Position numbers and translations under genes: made by a program. A stretch of DNA of 64,000 bases from DYFT01 sp041695085 (GTDB lineage: Bacteria; Bacteroidota; Ignavibacteria; UBA10030): the NCBI GenBank assembly GCA_041695085.1, contig JBGFRO010000009.1, positions 1 to 64,000 of the forward strand, given 5' to 3'. Position 1 is the first letter of the stretch. Each line of letters opens with the position of its first letter. Below the pieces are notes generated by a model. That model was not told the DNA's origin and ran no database searches. It saw only the letters and a list, made by a program, of their open reading frames with translations. Positions 33,057 through 40,561 of this stretch are shown piece after piece.

Positions 33057-34919
33057 CTATCGGAGTACAGTCGAAACCGGCTCGGAACGCGTTGCTGTGG
33101 GCAGTGTAACCACAAACGTCGAGCCCTCACCGACATTGCTGGAGACGGTAATCGATCCCCGATGTTGTTGTATGATGCCGTAACTGACGGAAAGGCCCAA
33201 TCCCACCCCACTCACCTTTCCCTTCGTTGTGAAGAACGCATCAAAGACACGATGCAGATGCTCTTTGGGAATGCCGATTCCCGTATCGCTGAAATTGATT
33301 TTGACCCGATCTGCCTCGACGGATGTCCGGATCGTCAGCGTTCCTCCTCGCGGCATCGCGTCCTTGGCGTTCAGGATAATGTTGAGAAAGACCTGCTTCA
33401 GTTTATCACTCACCCCCGCCACGAACGACTGTCCAGCCCCGAACGCCGTACGCACCGAGATCCGTGCCGATTCAAGCTCCGGACGCGAGGCCGTCAGAAC
33501 TTCGTTGATGATCGTGTGAATGTCCACTGGCTGTAGTTCCTCACGTACGAGGGAGGTGCGGTACACATCCAACATCTGACGCGTCAGTTTCGACATGCGC
33601 GTTATCTCGTCAAACGCCACCTCCACCAATTCCCTCCCCTCAAAACCCTCCGGCAGTTTCGTCAACGTCGTTTTGAGGCAGCTCTGAATATTATGGATCG
33701 GATTGTTGATCTCGTGTGCAAGCTGGGCCGTCAGTTTGCCGGTGGCGGCGAGACGTTCGCTTTTCACCAATTCTTCTTGCGCTTCTTTCAGCTGACGGAG
33801 CGTGGCATCGAGATCCCGGTTACGGGCAAGAAGATCTTTGTTGAGTTGATCCAGCTCGGAGATTTTTTCTTTGAGTTTCTTGCTCATTTCACCAAATTGT
33901 TGAGCAAGATAACTCAACTCATCGTTCCCTCGGACGGCAATCTCATAATCATAATTCCCTCTACTCACCTCATCGGTGCCTTTCACCAACTCGCTGATCG
34001 GCTTTGAGATGCCAAGAGAGATGAGGTGTCCAATGATGGTCGTCAGCACAAGAAAAAGAAGCGATACGAATCCAAAAGTCGCAAGAATGGGGGAAAGAGC
34101 ATTATTCAACTCTTGCTCTACCGGTTTCAGGATCAGGTAGCCGATCGGTTGGTCCTGCGTGTTGTAAGATTTGCTGAGGTCATAAAATACGGCAAGATAG
34201 GTCTCTTCCCCTGCCGGCAAGGTGATCGTTGCGGTGCTGTCGTCTCCTCGATTGTTCCGCTCGTTGAAGAATTTTGCGAGTGCCGGTCGTATCTGTTTGA
34301 GCGATGCGGGATGCAGCGTTGCCAGTATGGATTCGGGTCCTCGCAGCAACACCAGTTCGCTGTTCGTGGTGCGCTTGAGCGTTGCAGTTTCGTCGCTGCT
34401 GAGGTCAAAGCCAATGGTGAGAGTGCCGATAAGATCATGGTCGACCATGATGGGCGTCGACGCTACGCGATAGACCCGTGGGCCGACGGGCCATACATCG
34501 GTCACCGGCTGCCGGTGAAGTGCCTGCTGAATGGAGCCGCGCGTGGAAATGTCGAGATTTTCATCACGGCCGTTCAGGATTTGAACGAGCGGGCGACCAT
34601 TGAGATCGGTAACGACAAAAAGATCATTCAGGGTGGTCTGGATGATCTCCTGTGAAAGCTGAAACGCTGTGCGTGGGTCCCGAAGCTCGGTTACGGCGCG
34701 TAATCGCGGTGACTCCGCGATGACCTGGCATCCGCGCAGAAGGATCTCCGATTGCAGACCCATAAAGACGCTGAGCGTGGAGTAATTCGAACGAAGCTCT
34801 TGCGCGAAGTTCTCCTCGATCCTGCTCCTCAATCCATAATTGATGATAAAAAACGTGATGACGAGGAGACTTAACACTACACCCCAAATGGAGAGCAATA
34901 TTTTGAACCGAAATCTCAT
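33057..34919 (-). CDS. sensor histidine kinase, Cache-type periplasmic sensor
   Basis: From the ATG at 34919 (620 residues): TM1 (~8-30), a large extracytoplasmic Cache-like sensor (~35-275; TTLNDLFVVTDLNGRPLVQI and RGSIQQAL are dCache-like), TM2 (~282-305), HAMP (ISKPISELVKGTDEVSRGNY), a coiled coil, HisKA with LAHEINNPIHN, and HATPase (ILNAKDAMPRGG, SDTGIGIPKE, GVGLGLSVSYG). It should phosphorylate the NtrC-type regulator encoded 4 bp downstream. The ligand is unknown; the porin and cupredoxin genes just upstream may hint at a metal or anion. Confidence 0.92.
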   Translation of the reverse strand: MRFRFKILLSIWGVVLSLLVITFFIINYGLRSRIEENFAQELRSNYSTLSVFMGLQSEILLRGCQVIAESPRLRAVTELRDPRTAFQLSQEIIQTTLNDLFVVTDLNGRPLVQILNGRDENLDISTRGSIQQALHRQPVTDVWPVGPRVYRVASTPIMVDHDLIGTLTIGFDLSSDETATLKRTTNSELVLLRGPESILATLHPASLKQIRPALAKFFNERNNRGDDSTATITLPAGEETYLAVFYDLSKSYNTQDQPIGYLILKPVEQELNNALSPILATFGFVSLLFLVLTTIIGHLISLGISKPISELVKGTDEVSRGNYDYEIAVRGNDELSYLAQQFGEMSKKLKEKISELDQLNKDLLARNRDLDATLRQLKEAQEELVKSERLAATGKLTAQLAHEINNPIHNIQSCLKTTLTKLPEGFEGRELVEVAFDEITRMSKLTRQMLDVYRTSLVREELQPVDIHTIINEVLTASRPELESARISVRTAFGAGQSFVAGVSDKLKQVFLNIILNAKDAMPRGGTLTIRTSVEADRVKINFSDTGIGIPKEHLHRVFDAFFTTKGKVSGVGLGLSVSYGIIQQHRGSITVSSNVGEGSTFVVTLPTATRSEPVSTVLR

Positions 34920-34976
34920 CGTCAAGGCAGCAATGAAGGGAACAAGAGGGCATAACCTTTCAGGTCACGCCACACG

Positions 34977-36095
34977 TCAAAATGCTGCAACGAATTGGAG
35001 TACTGTAAGATCGTCGTGCGGATCGGTGGTGCCGAGGGTACGCGTCTCACGCCGCACGAGCTTTACGATTGCGTTACGATCGAGCGCATAACTGATTCCC
35101 GCTTCGACTTCAAACACATCGTGATCCCATCTGCGTTGAACCCCATCGAAATCGAGCTGGGAGAAACGAAGTCCGCCAACGCGCACGGCCGTCGCAAATC
35201 GCGGCACCCAGGTGTACTTCGCTTCCGCAGTATACCCAAACACGTTCAGCTTCTCATCAGTCAGCTCAAACGGCACATCCCAAGAACTATAGGCGGCCTG
35301 TCCGAAGAATTGAAATCTTCCCCGGCTCAACTCGAGATCTACTTCGCCGATACGTTGCTGATACGACCTCACATCCCCGCCACGCGGAATCGGCTTACCT
35401 TCGCTTGGCAAGTACGAGGCAACGGAGGCCGCGGCACCAACGGTGAAACCTATGAATGGCGTTACCGCGAGCCGGATAATCTTGTTGAAATCATTGTTCG
35501 CGTTCAGCGCGCGACTGTAGGTCGCACTAATCGATCCGTTGGCCAAGGCCACGGCGTAGTGGAGTGGACCGACATCGCCAAACACCATTGCACCGAGGTC
35601 ATAGACCCCAAGATCGATCAGTCGCATTCCAACCCCCTTCCCGCGGTTGTTGAGCAGTTCTGCTTTCGTTACGACAGAGCCCGGAAGGGATGTTCGGTAT
35701 TCGTGCATCAGTGGAAGGCCGAAAAGAAAATTCTTCCTCGGGAACCTTCGCTCACCGAGATTCCCGAACGGCATATCAAATTTCCCTACCTGAAGATGAA
35801 TGCCTGCAGAAAAGAGATCGGTGAATCGGATCGCGGCATAGTCGATGAAGATTGTCTCATCTTCCGTCACCCTCAGATTGGCAAGGGCAAGGACATTCTC
35901 GGTGACGATTCCATCGAGAAACAGATCGGCTCGCCACCCAAAGGTCGGCGTTCCCTTGTTGAGGACGCGGGGTGCGGTGGAACGGTCACTCTTTGCCACA
36001 TACGCCGATAGCTCCCCGCTCCATTGCACCTGCGCCGCAAGGAGAAATGGCGTCAACAGCCAAACGAACGGAAGAACAATTCGTCGTGCCATCAT
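34977..36095 (-). CDS. outer-membrane porin-like beta-barrel protein
   Basis: A 372-residue protein with signal peptide (MMARRIVLPFVWLLTPFLLAA) and alternating amphipathic strands ending in a C-terminal phenylalanine, the hallmark of outer-membrane barrels. LQVGKFDMPFGNLGERRFPR resembles the conserved strand of OprO/OprP-type porins. It probably forms a pore or an anion-selective channel. The start lies 3 bp after the cupredoxin-like gene and it ends 57 bp before the kinase gene, so it belongs to a four-gene unit. Confidence 0.8.
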   Translation of the reverse strand: MMARRIVLPFVWLLTPFLLAAQVQWSGELSAYVAKSDRSTAPRVLNKGTPTFGWRADLFLDGIVTENVLALANLRVTEDETIFIDYAAIRFTDLFSAGIHLQVGKFDMPFGNLGERRFPRKNFLFGLPLMHEYRTSLPGSVVTKAELLNNRGKGVGMRLIDLGVYDLGAMVFGDVGPLHYAVALANGSISATYSRALNANNDFNKIIRLAVTPFIGFTVGAAASVASYLPSEGKPIPRGGDVRSYQQRIGEVDLELSRGRFQFFGQAAYSSWDVPFELTDEKLNVFGYTAEAKYTWVPRFATAVRVGGLRFSQLDFDGVQRRWDHDVFEVEAGISYALDRNAIVKLVRRETRTLGTTDPHDDLTVLQFVAAF

Positions 36096-36098
36096 GCG

Positions 36099-36812
36099 TC
36101 AGTGGTTGAAGTTCACATTGATCGTCTCGCCGCCGCGAACCATGATGGCGCGGCTCTCTGCAACATCACGTCCGTACCACAGTTTCATGGTGTACGTGCC
36201 TTCCGGAACATTTCGCAGGACGAAGTTCCCCTCGTCGTCGGGAGATGCAAAGTACGGATTGTCGAGCACTAGGATCGTGGCATTCATATGTGCGTGGATG
36301 TCACAATAGACGCGGACGATGCCCGGACGGTCGAACACCACGGATCTTGATTCCCCCGTGGGATAGCGGCCGAGATCGAAATCTTTTGCTTGGGAGTAGG
36401 AGAAGACGTTATGAAAGAGATTGTCGCTGTTCGGAAAATCCACAACGGTCCCTACCTGAATCGGGAGCACGCGAGGAAAAAACATCAGATTGCGTTGATC
36501 GATTTTCGGTCGGTTTGTTGGAGGAGGAAAGCGCTGCTGTTTGAACCACTCCGATTCAAGGTACACCACCGCCTGTTGTGAAAGGCGATACGGAGTTACC
36601 GAGATAGCCCCCGCACTTTGCGATGGGCGGTGTGTACTGTAGCGATCGATCCTGATTGGTGAACGCGATTCTGCGGCGCCCGAGATCACAATTTTCCCAC
36701 GCACTTCCCCCACTCTCCGCGCTGCATCTTGACCGATGAGAAGCTGCAGAGGGAGCATGACACCTCCAACAATGAGGGAGAGGTACGAATATCGAAGAAA
36801 TCCGTTCATCAT
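36099..36812 (-). CDS. periplasmic cupredoxin-like protein (methylamine-utilisation-type)
   Basis: Start at the ATG at 36812 (a second ATG follows at once), giving about 237 residues with a signal peptide or anchor (RYSYLSLIVGGVMLPLQLL). The centre is a cupredoxin fold: PIQVGTVVDFPNSDNLFHNVF supplies the first histidine, and IVRVYCDIHAHMNATI supplies Cys, His and Met of a type 1 copper site. The C-terminal segment (GNFVLRNVPEGTYTMKLWYG) is carboxypeptidase-regulatory-like. Proteins of this layout occur beside electron-transfer and denitrification genes. First gene of the porin/kinase/NtrC unit. Confidence 0.82.
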   Translation of the reverse strand: MMNGFLRYSYLSLIVGGVMLPLQLLIGQDAARRVGEVRGKIVISGAAESRSPIRIDRYSTHRPSQSAGAISVTPYRLSQQAVVYLESEWFKQQRFPPPTNRPKIDQRNLMFFPRVLPIQVGTVVDFPNSDNLFHNVFSYSQAKDFDLGRYPTGESRSVVFDRPGIVRVYCDIHAHMNATILVLDNPYFASPDDEGNFVLRNVPEGTYTMKLWYGRDVAESRAIMVRGGETINVNFNH

Positions 36813-36870
36813 TCTGCGCCTACATTTAACCATTTTTGGAGTGAGAATCAACCAAAGGGATTTCAACAGA

Positions 36871-36903
36871 AAAGCCCATCTCCGTTACGCGGGGATGGGC
36901 TTT
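36871..36903 (-). terminator. intrinsic terminator of the bacilliredoxin gene
   Basis: Arms 36871-36883 and 36891-36903 pair over 13 bp with one mismatch around a 7-base loop. On the minus strand the stem is followed by TTTTCTGTT. It lies 26 bp after the stop of the bacilliredoxin gene and just before the cupredoxin-like gene. Confidence 0.75.
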
Positions 36904-36928
36904 CTCAATTGTTGCTCTGGATAGTACT

Positions 36929-37366
36929 TCAGGTTGGTTGCTTGACCTCCTTGGCACAGAATCGTTCAAAAGCCTGAATCAACGTTTCTGCGACCTGATC
37001 TGCAGTTCGCCCTTCAATCTGGTAACGATGGATCATGTGAACGAACTTGCCATCTTTCATCAAAGCAAAGGAGGGAGAAGAGGGGGGTTGTCCCTCGAAG
37101 TATTCCCGGGCACGAGCCGTCGCCTCTTTATCCTGACCCGCGAACACCGTCACAATGTGGTCCGGTACAACCGAGTGTTGCAGCGCTTTTGCGAGTGCAG
37201 GGCGTGCAGCCCCGGCGGCGCATCCGCAGGTGGAATTGACGACGACAAGGGTCGTCCCCTTTGCATGGGGAAGAACGGCATCCACCTCTTCCGGCGTCCG
37301 GAGCTCCTGTGCCCCGAGGCATTTCACCTCATCTCTCATTTGTTGAATCAGAATATCGTACATCAT
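36929..37366 (-). CDS. bacilliredoxin (BrxA/BrxB family)
   Basis: A 145-residue protein of the YphP/YqiW family. The active site is NSTCGCAAG, with Cys47 and Cys49 in the characteristic CGC motif, and PSFALMKDGKFVHMIHR follows, typical of the thioredoxin-like fold. In Firmicutes these enzymes remove bacillithiol from S-bacillithiolated proteins; the same family occurs widely in Bacteroidota. Two adjacent ATG codons follow AAGGAGGAG, a strong binding site. Confidence 0.92.
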   Translation of the reverse strand: MMYDILIQQMRDEVKCLGAQELRTPEEVDAVLPHAKGTTLVVVNSTCGCAAGAARPALAKALQHSVVPDHIVTVFAGQDKEATARAREYFEGQPPSSPSFALMKDGKFVHMIHRYQIEGRTADQVAETLIQAFERFCAKEVKQPT

Positions 37367-37411
37367 CTCCTCCTTTCAAGGTTCGTTTACAAGCGGCACA
37401 TTGTTCAACAA

Positions 37412-37708
37412 CTACGGTTTTATATCGTTCCCGTTTTCCGCCCCTGTACGACTCAGATGCGGAGGCTTAAAGCCTCGATACGTGTCGTAACGAGAGTCAT
37501 AAAAGAGCAGGTTGAAATTGCTATCGCGAAGTGTTCCTCCCGAGGGAGAAAGATAGAATTGAGCCGTGGTGGCGGTAGGATGTTTCGACGGTTTTCCCTC
37601 CTCGGTGTAGAACTCCAGAATATAGTAACCGTTCCGGAACACCGCCGTCTTCAACTGCTCCAACACGTTCTCGTGACTGAAGACTTTCAGATCCCGCTCC
37701 ACCATCAT
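37412..37708 (-). CDS. small hypothetical protein
   Basis: A 98-residue cytoplasmic protein I do not recognise. It has an alpha-beta pattern with many aromatic residues (FRNGYYILEFY, FNLLFYDSRYDTYRGF) and a polar, disordered tail. It begins 3 bp after the stop of the GroES-like gene and lies 45 bp before bacilliredoxin, so it is probably co-transcribed with both. The start is one of two adjacent ATG codons. Coding is supported by tight packing rather than by homology. Confidence 0.6.
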   Translation of the reverse strand: MMVERDLKVFSHENVLEQLKTAVFRNGYYILEFYTEEGKPSKHPTATTAQFYLSPSGGTLRDSNFNLLFYDSRYDTYRGFKPPHLSRTGAENGNDIKP

Positions 37709-37711
37709 ACA

Positions 37712-38113
37712 CTATGTCGTCAATCGCTCGAAGTCGCTTCGCCGAATCAACATCAGAATCGAAGAGTGGGGAACGATCAGATACTTCGTCTCTTCATATT
37801 CGATTTCCACTGCGGAGTCGCGCAGAAATAAAGTGTAGTCCCCCTCCTCCGCCTGCAGAGGGATGTATTTCACGGGATCGCGCGGTGTCGTCGACCATTG
37901 CTCCTGATCGAGATAATGAGGATTGGGGACGGCGAAACCGGGACCAACATGCACGACAATTCCACTTTGGACTTTTTCCTTCTCTTTCACACCGGGAGGA
38001 AGATACAATCCGTGGGCGGTGCGGTCGCTCTCTGTATCGGGAGCGATCAACACTTTGTCTCCCACCAAAACAATTTTCTTACGCGTCTTAATATCCACCC
38101 GATGCCTCTGCAC
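37712..38113 (-). CDS. GroES-like co-chaperonin, divergent and without groEL neighbour
   Basis: A 133-residue Cpn10-fold protein: KIVLVGDKVLIAPDTESDRT at the N-terminus, GLYLPPG mobile-loop region, GIVVHVGPG and a C-terminal LIVPHSSILMLI core. It is about 35 residues longer than GroES because of an insertion around YLDQEQWSTTPRDPVKYIP. No groEL is adjacent, unlike the usual groESL operon, so it is probably a paralogue and not the main co-chaperonin. GTG start at 38113; another GTG five codons later is possible. Confidence 0.8.
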   Translation of the reverse strand: MQRHRVDIKTRKKIVLVGDKVLIAPDTESDRTAHGLYLPPGVKEKEKVQSGIVVHVGPGFAVPNPHYLDQEQWSTTPRDPVKYIPLQAEEGDYTLFLRDSAVEIEYEETKYLIVPHSSILMLIRRSDFERLTT

Positions 38114-38284
38114 GATACTTCTGATTCAACTTCTTGTTTTATTGAACGCCTCCCGAGATGTCAATCGAGGGAAGAATTTGTTCCAAATCAGCCCACGAAT
38201 CTGCCGCAGGCGAATCAGTGGTTGGTGATTTGAGAATCCCGTCCGCTCTTCGGACGGGAAGCCTTCCCACGTCGGTCGATTTTG

Positions 38285-38358
38285 TCGGGACGGCGGGATT
38301 TGAACCCGCGACCCCTTGCACCCCAAGCAAGTGCGCTACCGGGCTGCGCCACGTCCCG
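38285..38358 (-). tRNA. tRNA-Pro(GGG)
   Basis: A complete cloverleaf on the minus strand: acceptor CGGGACG (38352-38358) pairs with CGTCCCG (38286-38292), discriminator A at 38285. The D-arm is GCGCAGCCCGGTAGCGC, the anticodon stem CTTGC/GCAAG encloses loop TTGGGGT with anticodon GGG, and the T-arm has GCGGG TTTCAAA TCCCGC. CCA is not encoded. Confidence 0.92.
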
Positions 38359-38369
38359 AATCGATATGG

Positions 38370-38750
38370 TTACTTCAACTTCGCCTCCAGCTCCTCCAGA
38401 AACTGCCGCACCTCCATCATTTCCGCCCGAATTTCCTCATCCTCAATTTTCTTCTTCGGCGGAACACTCAGCAATTCCAATTGCTCCCCACCATCCGAAT
38501 CCGGCACATACTCCTCCAGCACCTTCTTTGCCCCTTCGATCGTGTATCGCTCATCCCGGAGCAGTTTCTTGATATAGAGAATCAGCTTAATGTCCTTATT
38601 TGTATAGATCCTGTTCCCTGCCCGGTTCTTGGCTGGCTTGAGCTGAGGAAACTCGGATTCCCAATAACGCAACACATATTGCTCCAACCCCGTGATCGTG
38701 CTGACCTCGCTGATCGAATAATAGAGCTTTTTGATCCCGATCTGTTTCAT
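38370..38750 (-). CDS. MerR-family transcriptional regulator
   Basis: From the ATG at 38750 the protein has 126 residues. YYSISEVSTITGLEQYVLRY is the winged-helix MerR domain (YWESEFPQLKPAKNRAGNR continues it), followed by a helix KKLLRDERYTIEGAKKVLEE and a charged C-terminal coiled coil (IRAEMMEVRQFLEELEAKL). It lacks metal-binding cysteines, so it belongs to the short CarA/HspR-like type rather than the metal sensors. The 16 extra in-frame codons upstream do not match the family. Target unknown; it sits directly upstream of the tRNA gene. Confidence 0.88.
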   Translation of the reverse strand: MKQIGIKKLYYSISEVSTITGLEQYVLRYWESEFPQLKPAKNRAGNRIYTNKDIKLILYIKKLLRDERYTIEGAKKVLEEYVPDSDGGEQLELLSVPPKKKIEDEEIRAEMMEVRQFLEELEAKLK

Positions 38751-38842
38751 AGGACGTCTCGCTGGATGAGTGATGAGTGCGTGACGAAGCGACAGCAAGG
38801 TAGATAAAAATAGCTACAGTTGCAACGCGCGCTCCTCGCACA

Positions 38843-39235
38843 CTATTTTCCGCGCGTCTCGATAACAGCGAACGCCACCACCGTTGTCTCCGTATGGGAG
38901 AGCGAGAGATGAACGCGGCATCCCTTGAGCGTTTTCGCAACGTTGTGGTACAAGATGATCTTGGGAGCGCCGGAGGGCTCGTTGATAACCTCCACATCCT
39001 TCCACCGAAATGATCCGCTCCAACCGATGGACATCGCTTTGCTCACCGCCTCTTTTGCTGCAAAGCGCGCGGCAAAATGTTCGTACGACTTCTTGCGGGA
39101 TCTGCAGTACTTGATCTCGTTCGGTGTGAAGACTTTCCGCAGAAAGGCAGGTCCCCACGTCTCAATCGACTTCCTCATCCGCTTCACCTCCACAATGTCG
39201 ACCCCGATTCCCTGAATCTCTCCTTTCCGTCTCAT
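38843..39235 (-). CDS. acpS: holo-[acyl-carrier-protein] synthase
   Basis: A 130-residue AcpS-type phosphopantetheinyl transferase of usual length. GIGVDIVEVKRM holds the Mg2+-binding aspartate and ARFAAKEAVSKAM the glutamate/lysine motif (WxxKE-type). SLSHTETTVVAFAV is the typical C-terminal strand. It transfers 4'-phosphopantetheine from CoA to ACP for fatty acid synthesis. The start overlaps the stop of the HAD gene (ATGA at 39232-39235). Confidence 0.94.
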   Translation of the reverse strand: MRRKGEIQGIGVDIVEVKRMRKSIETWGPAFLRKVFTPNEIKYCRSRKKSYEHFAARFAAKEAVSKAMSIGWSGSFRWKDVEVINEPSGAPKIILYHNVAKTLKGCRVHLSLSHTETTVVAFAVIETRGK

Positions 39236-39918
39236 GTGAGGCCATTCTCCTTTTTCACAATCTCGACCACCTCTGCAACGTCATCGATTGCATAGTCTGC
39301 ATTCGACACCAGCGTACCGAACGTATCACCATAGCGTGCAAACACTGTTTTCATACCCACCTGCTTCGCGCCCACCACATCGCGCTCAGCCCAGTCCCCC
39401 ACCATTAGCGACTCTTCAGGCCTGACACCAAGCCGCTTGAGCGCCTCCAGAAAGGGTTCGGGCGCGGGTTTCCGGACCCGAGTATCGTCAAACGTCACAA
39501 CTGTGTCAAAGAGATGATGAAAATCGAGATAGCAGAGCCGAAGCCACGCTTCGCGCGCGGGCGCGTCGGAAACAACACCCAGCTTCAGGTGCATTTTGGC
39601 AAGCTCGACCAACGTCATAAAGACATGCGGATAAGGAACCAGTGCCGCTTCCCGCGCCCGCCGGTACGCGATAATGCCGGAAGCCAGGATCTTATAATCG
39701 ACCTTGCTGAATTCATCAAACAATAACTGATCGAACACGTTCTGAAACTCGATCCCTCGCTCCGCATAGATTGCATCGATCCGTCTCCGGATCTCATCGG
39801 CGGAGAGCCTGAGTCCCGCATCCCGCATCGCATGGATCGCAGCATCGATGGCCTGGCGCTTCATCGCCATGAAATCGACAAGCGTGTTATCCAGATCGAA
39901 AACGACGGCTCGGATCAT
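39232..39918 (-). CDS. HAD-superfamily hydrolase (subfamily IA)
   Basis: A 228-residue HAD phosphatase: motif I VVFDLDNTLVD (Asp8, Asp10), motif II LGVVSDA, motif III lysine in RVRKPAP, motif IV MVGDWAERDVVGAK. A helical C1 cap lies at ~15-85. It removes phosphate from a small metabolite in the cytoplasm; substrate unknown. It sits between aroQ (30 bp upstream) and acpS (4-bp overlap). Confidence 0.9.
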   Translation of the reverse strand: MIRAVVFDLDNTLVDFMAMKRQAIDAAIHAMRDAGLRLSADEIRRRIDAIYAERGIEFQNVFDQLLFDEFSKVDYKILASGIIAYRRAREAALVPYPHVFMTLVELAKMHLKLGVVSDAPAREAWLRLCYLDFHHLFDTVVTFDDTRVRKPAPEPFLEALKRLGVRPEESLMVGDWAERDVVGAKQVGMKTVFARYGDTFGTLVSNADYAIDDVAEVVEIVKKENGLT

Positions 39919-39948
39919 CTGAATGAAGGGAGAAGGAACAGTGGCAAC

Positions 39949-40371
39949 TCATGAATCGATCAGACTCCGCACCGCAAGCTCGTATCCTTTGGGACCGAAA
40001 CCGGCGATCACCCCTTTGCAAACGGAAGCAATGACGGAGTGATGACGGAATTCTTCACGGGCGTGAACATTTGTCAAATGCACCTCGACCACCGGCACCG
40101 TCAGGGCCGAGATGGCGTCGCGAATCGCATACGACGTGTGGGCATAGGCACCCGGATTGATGATGACTCCATCGAAGGCGCCCCCCATCACTTTGTGCAG
40201 CGTGTCGATGATCGATCCCTCGCTGTTCGACTGATACCATTCGAACGTGACGTTTGGAAACTTCTCCTTCAAACCTTTCTCGATATCCCAGAGGGTGGTA
40301 CTGCCGTAGATGTGCGGCTGGCGCGAGCCAAGGAGATTGAGATTCGGTCCGTTCACCACGAGGATGCGCAT
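39949..40371 (-). CDS. aroQ: 3-dehydroquinate dehydratase, type II
   Basis: From the ATG at 40371 (after GAAGGGAG) the protein has 140 residues, the usual length. MRILVVNGPNLNLLGSRQP followed by IYG with catalytic Tyr22, QSNSEGSIIDTLH, and INPGAYAHTSYAIRDA are all typical; the catalytic histidine lies in VEVHLTNVHAREEFRHHS. It dehydrates 3-dehydroquinate to 3-dehydroshikimate in the shikimate pathway. Last gene of the minus-strand half; it faces the polysaccharide locus across 190 bp. Confidence 0.95.
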   Translation of the reverse strand: MRILVVNGPNLNLLGSRQPHIYGSTTLWDIEKGLKEKFPNVTFEWYQSNSEGSIIDTLHKVMGGAFDGVIINPGAYAHTSYAIRDAISALTVPVVEVHLTNVHAREEFRHHSVIASVCKGVIAGFGPKGYELAVRSLIDS

Positions 40372-40561
40372 ACGAGCTCCCTTCGGAGGAAGATGACCCA
40401 TCGATGATCGTCAGGGGAATTGCTTGCTTGACAGGGGAAAACTGTCTATTTTCGCACGTCAAGAATACGATAAAATTCTGTTCTGAGAAAGCGAAAAAAT
40501 CCCCACTCGTTGTTGAGGTTTCCTCTCTTTCTCACCGAACCTCCCGATTTCAAGCGCGTGC
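40372..40561. promoter_or_regulatory. divergent intergenic region between aroQ and the polysaccharide locus
   Basis: This is the switch point where gene orientation flips for the rest of the window, so promoters for both sides are expected here. TTGACA at 40428-40433 begins an inverted repeat (GACAG/CTGTC, 40430-40434 and 40442-40446) and is followed by TATTTTCG, which resembles a TAnnTTTG box. The spacing is short, so the assignment to the plus-strand locus is weak. No binding site for a known regulator is recognisable. Confidence 0.3.

Noticed and set aside
34995..36011. 338-codon open frame antisense to the porin gene
   Set aside because: Produced by codon bias of the opposite strand; the minus-strand frame has signal peptide and barrel pattern.
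36813..36840. Sigma-54 promoter before the cupredoxin-like gene
   Set aside because: GG-N10-GC spacing exists (TGGTTAAATGTAGGC), but the rest does not match and the GC lies almost at the start codon.
38139..38330. Short open frames through the tRNA-Pro region
   Set aside because: They are translations of the tRNA gene, a common annotation error.
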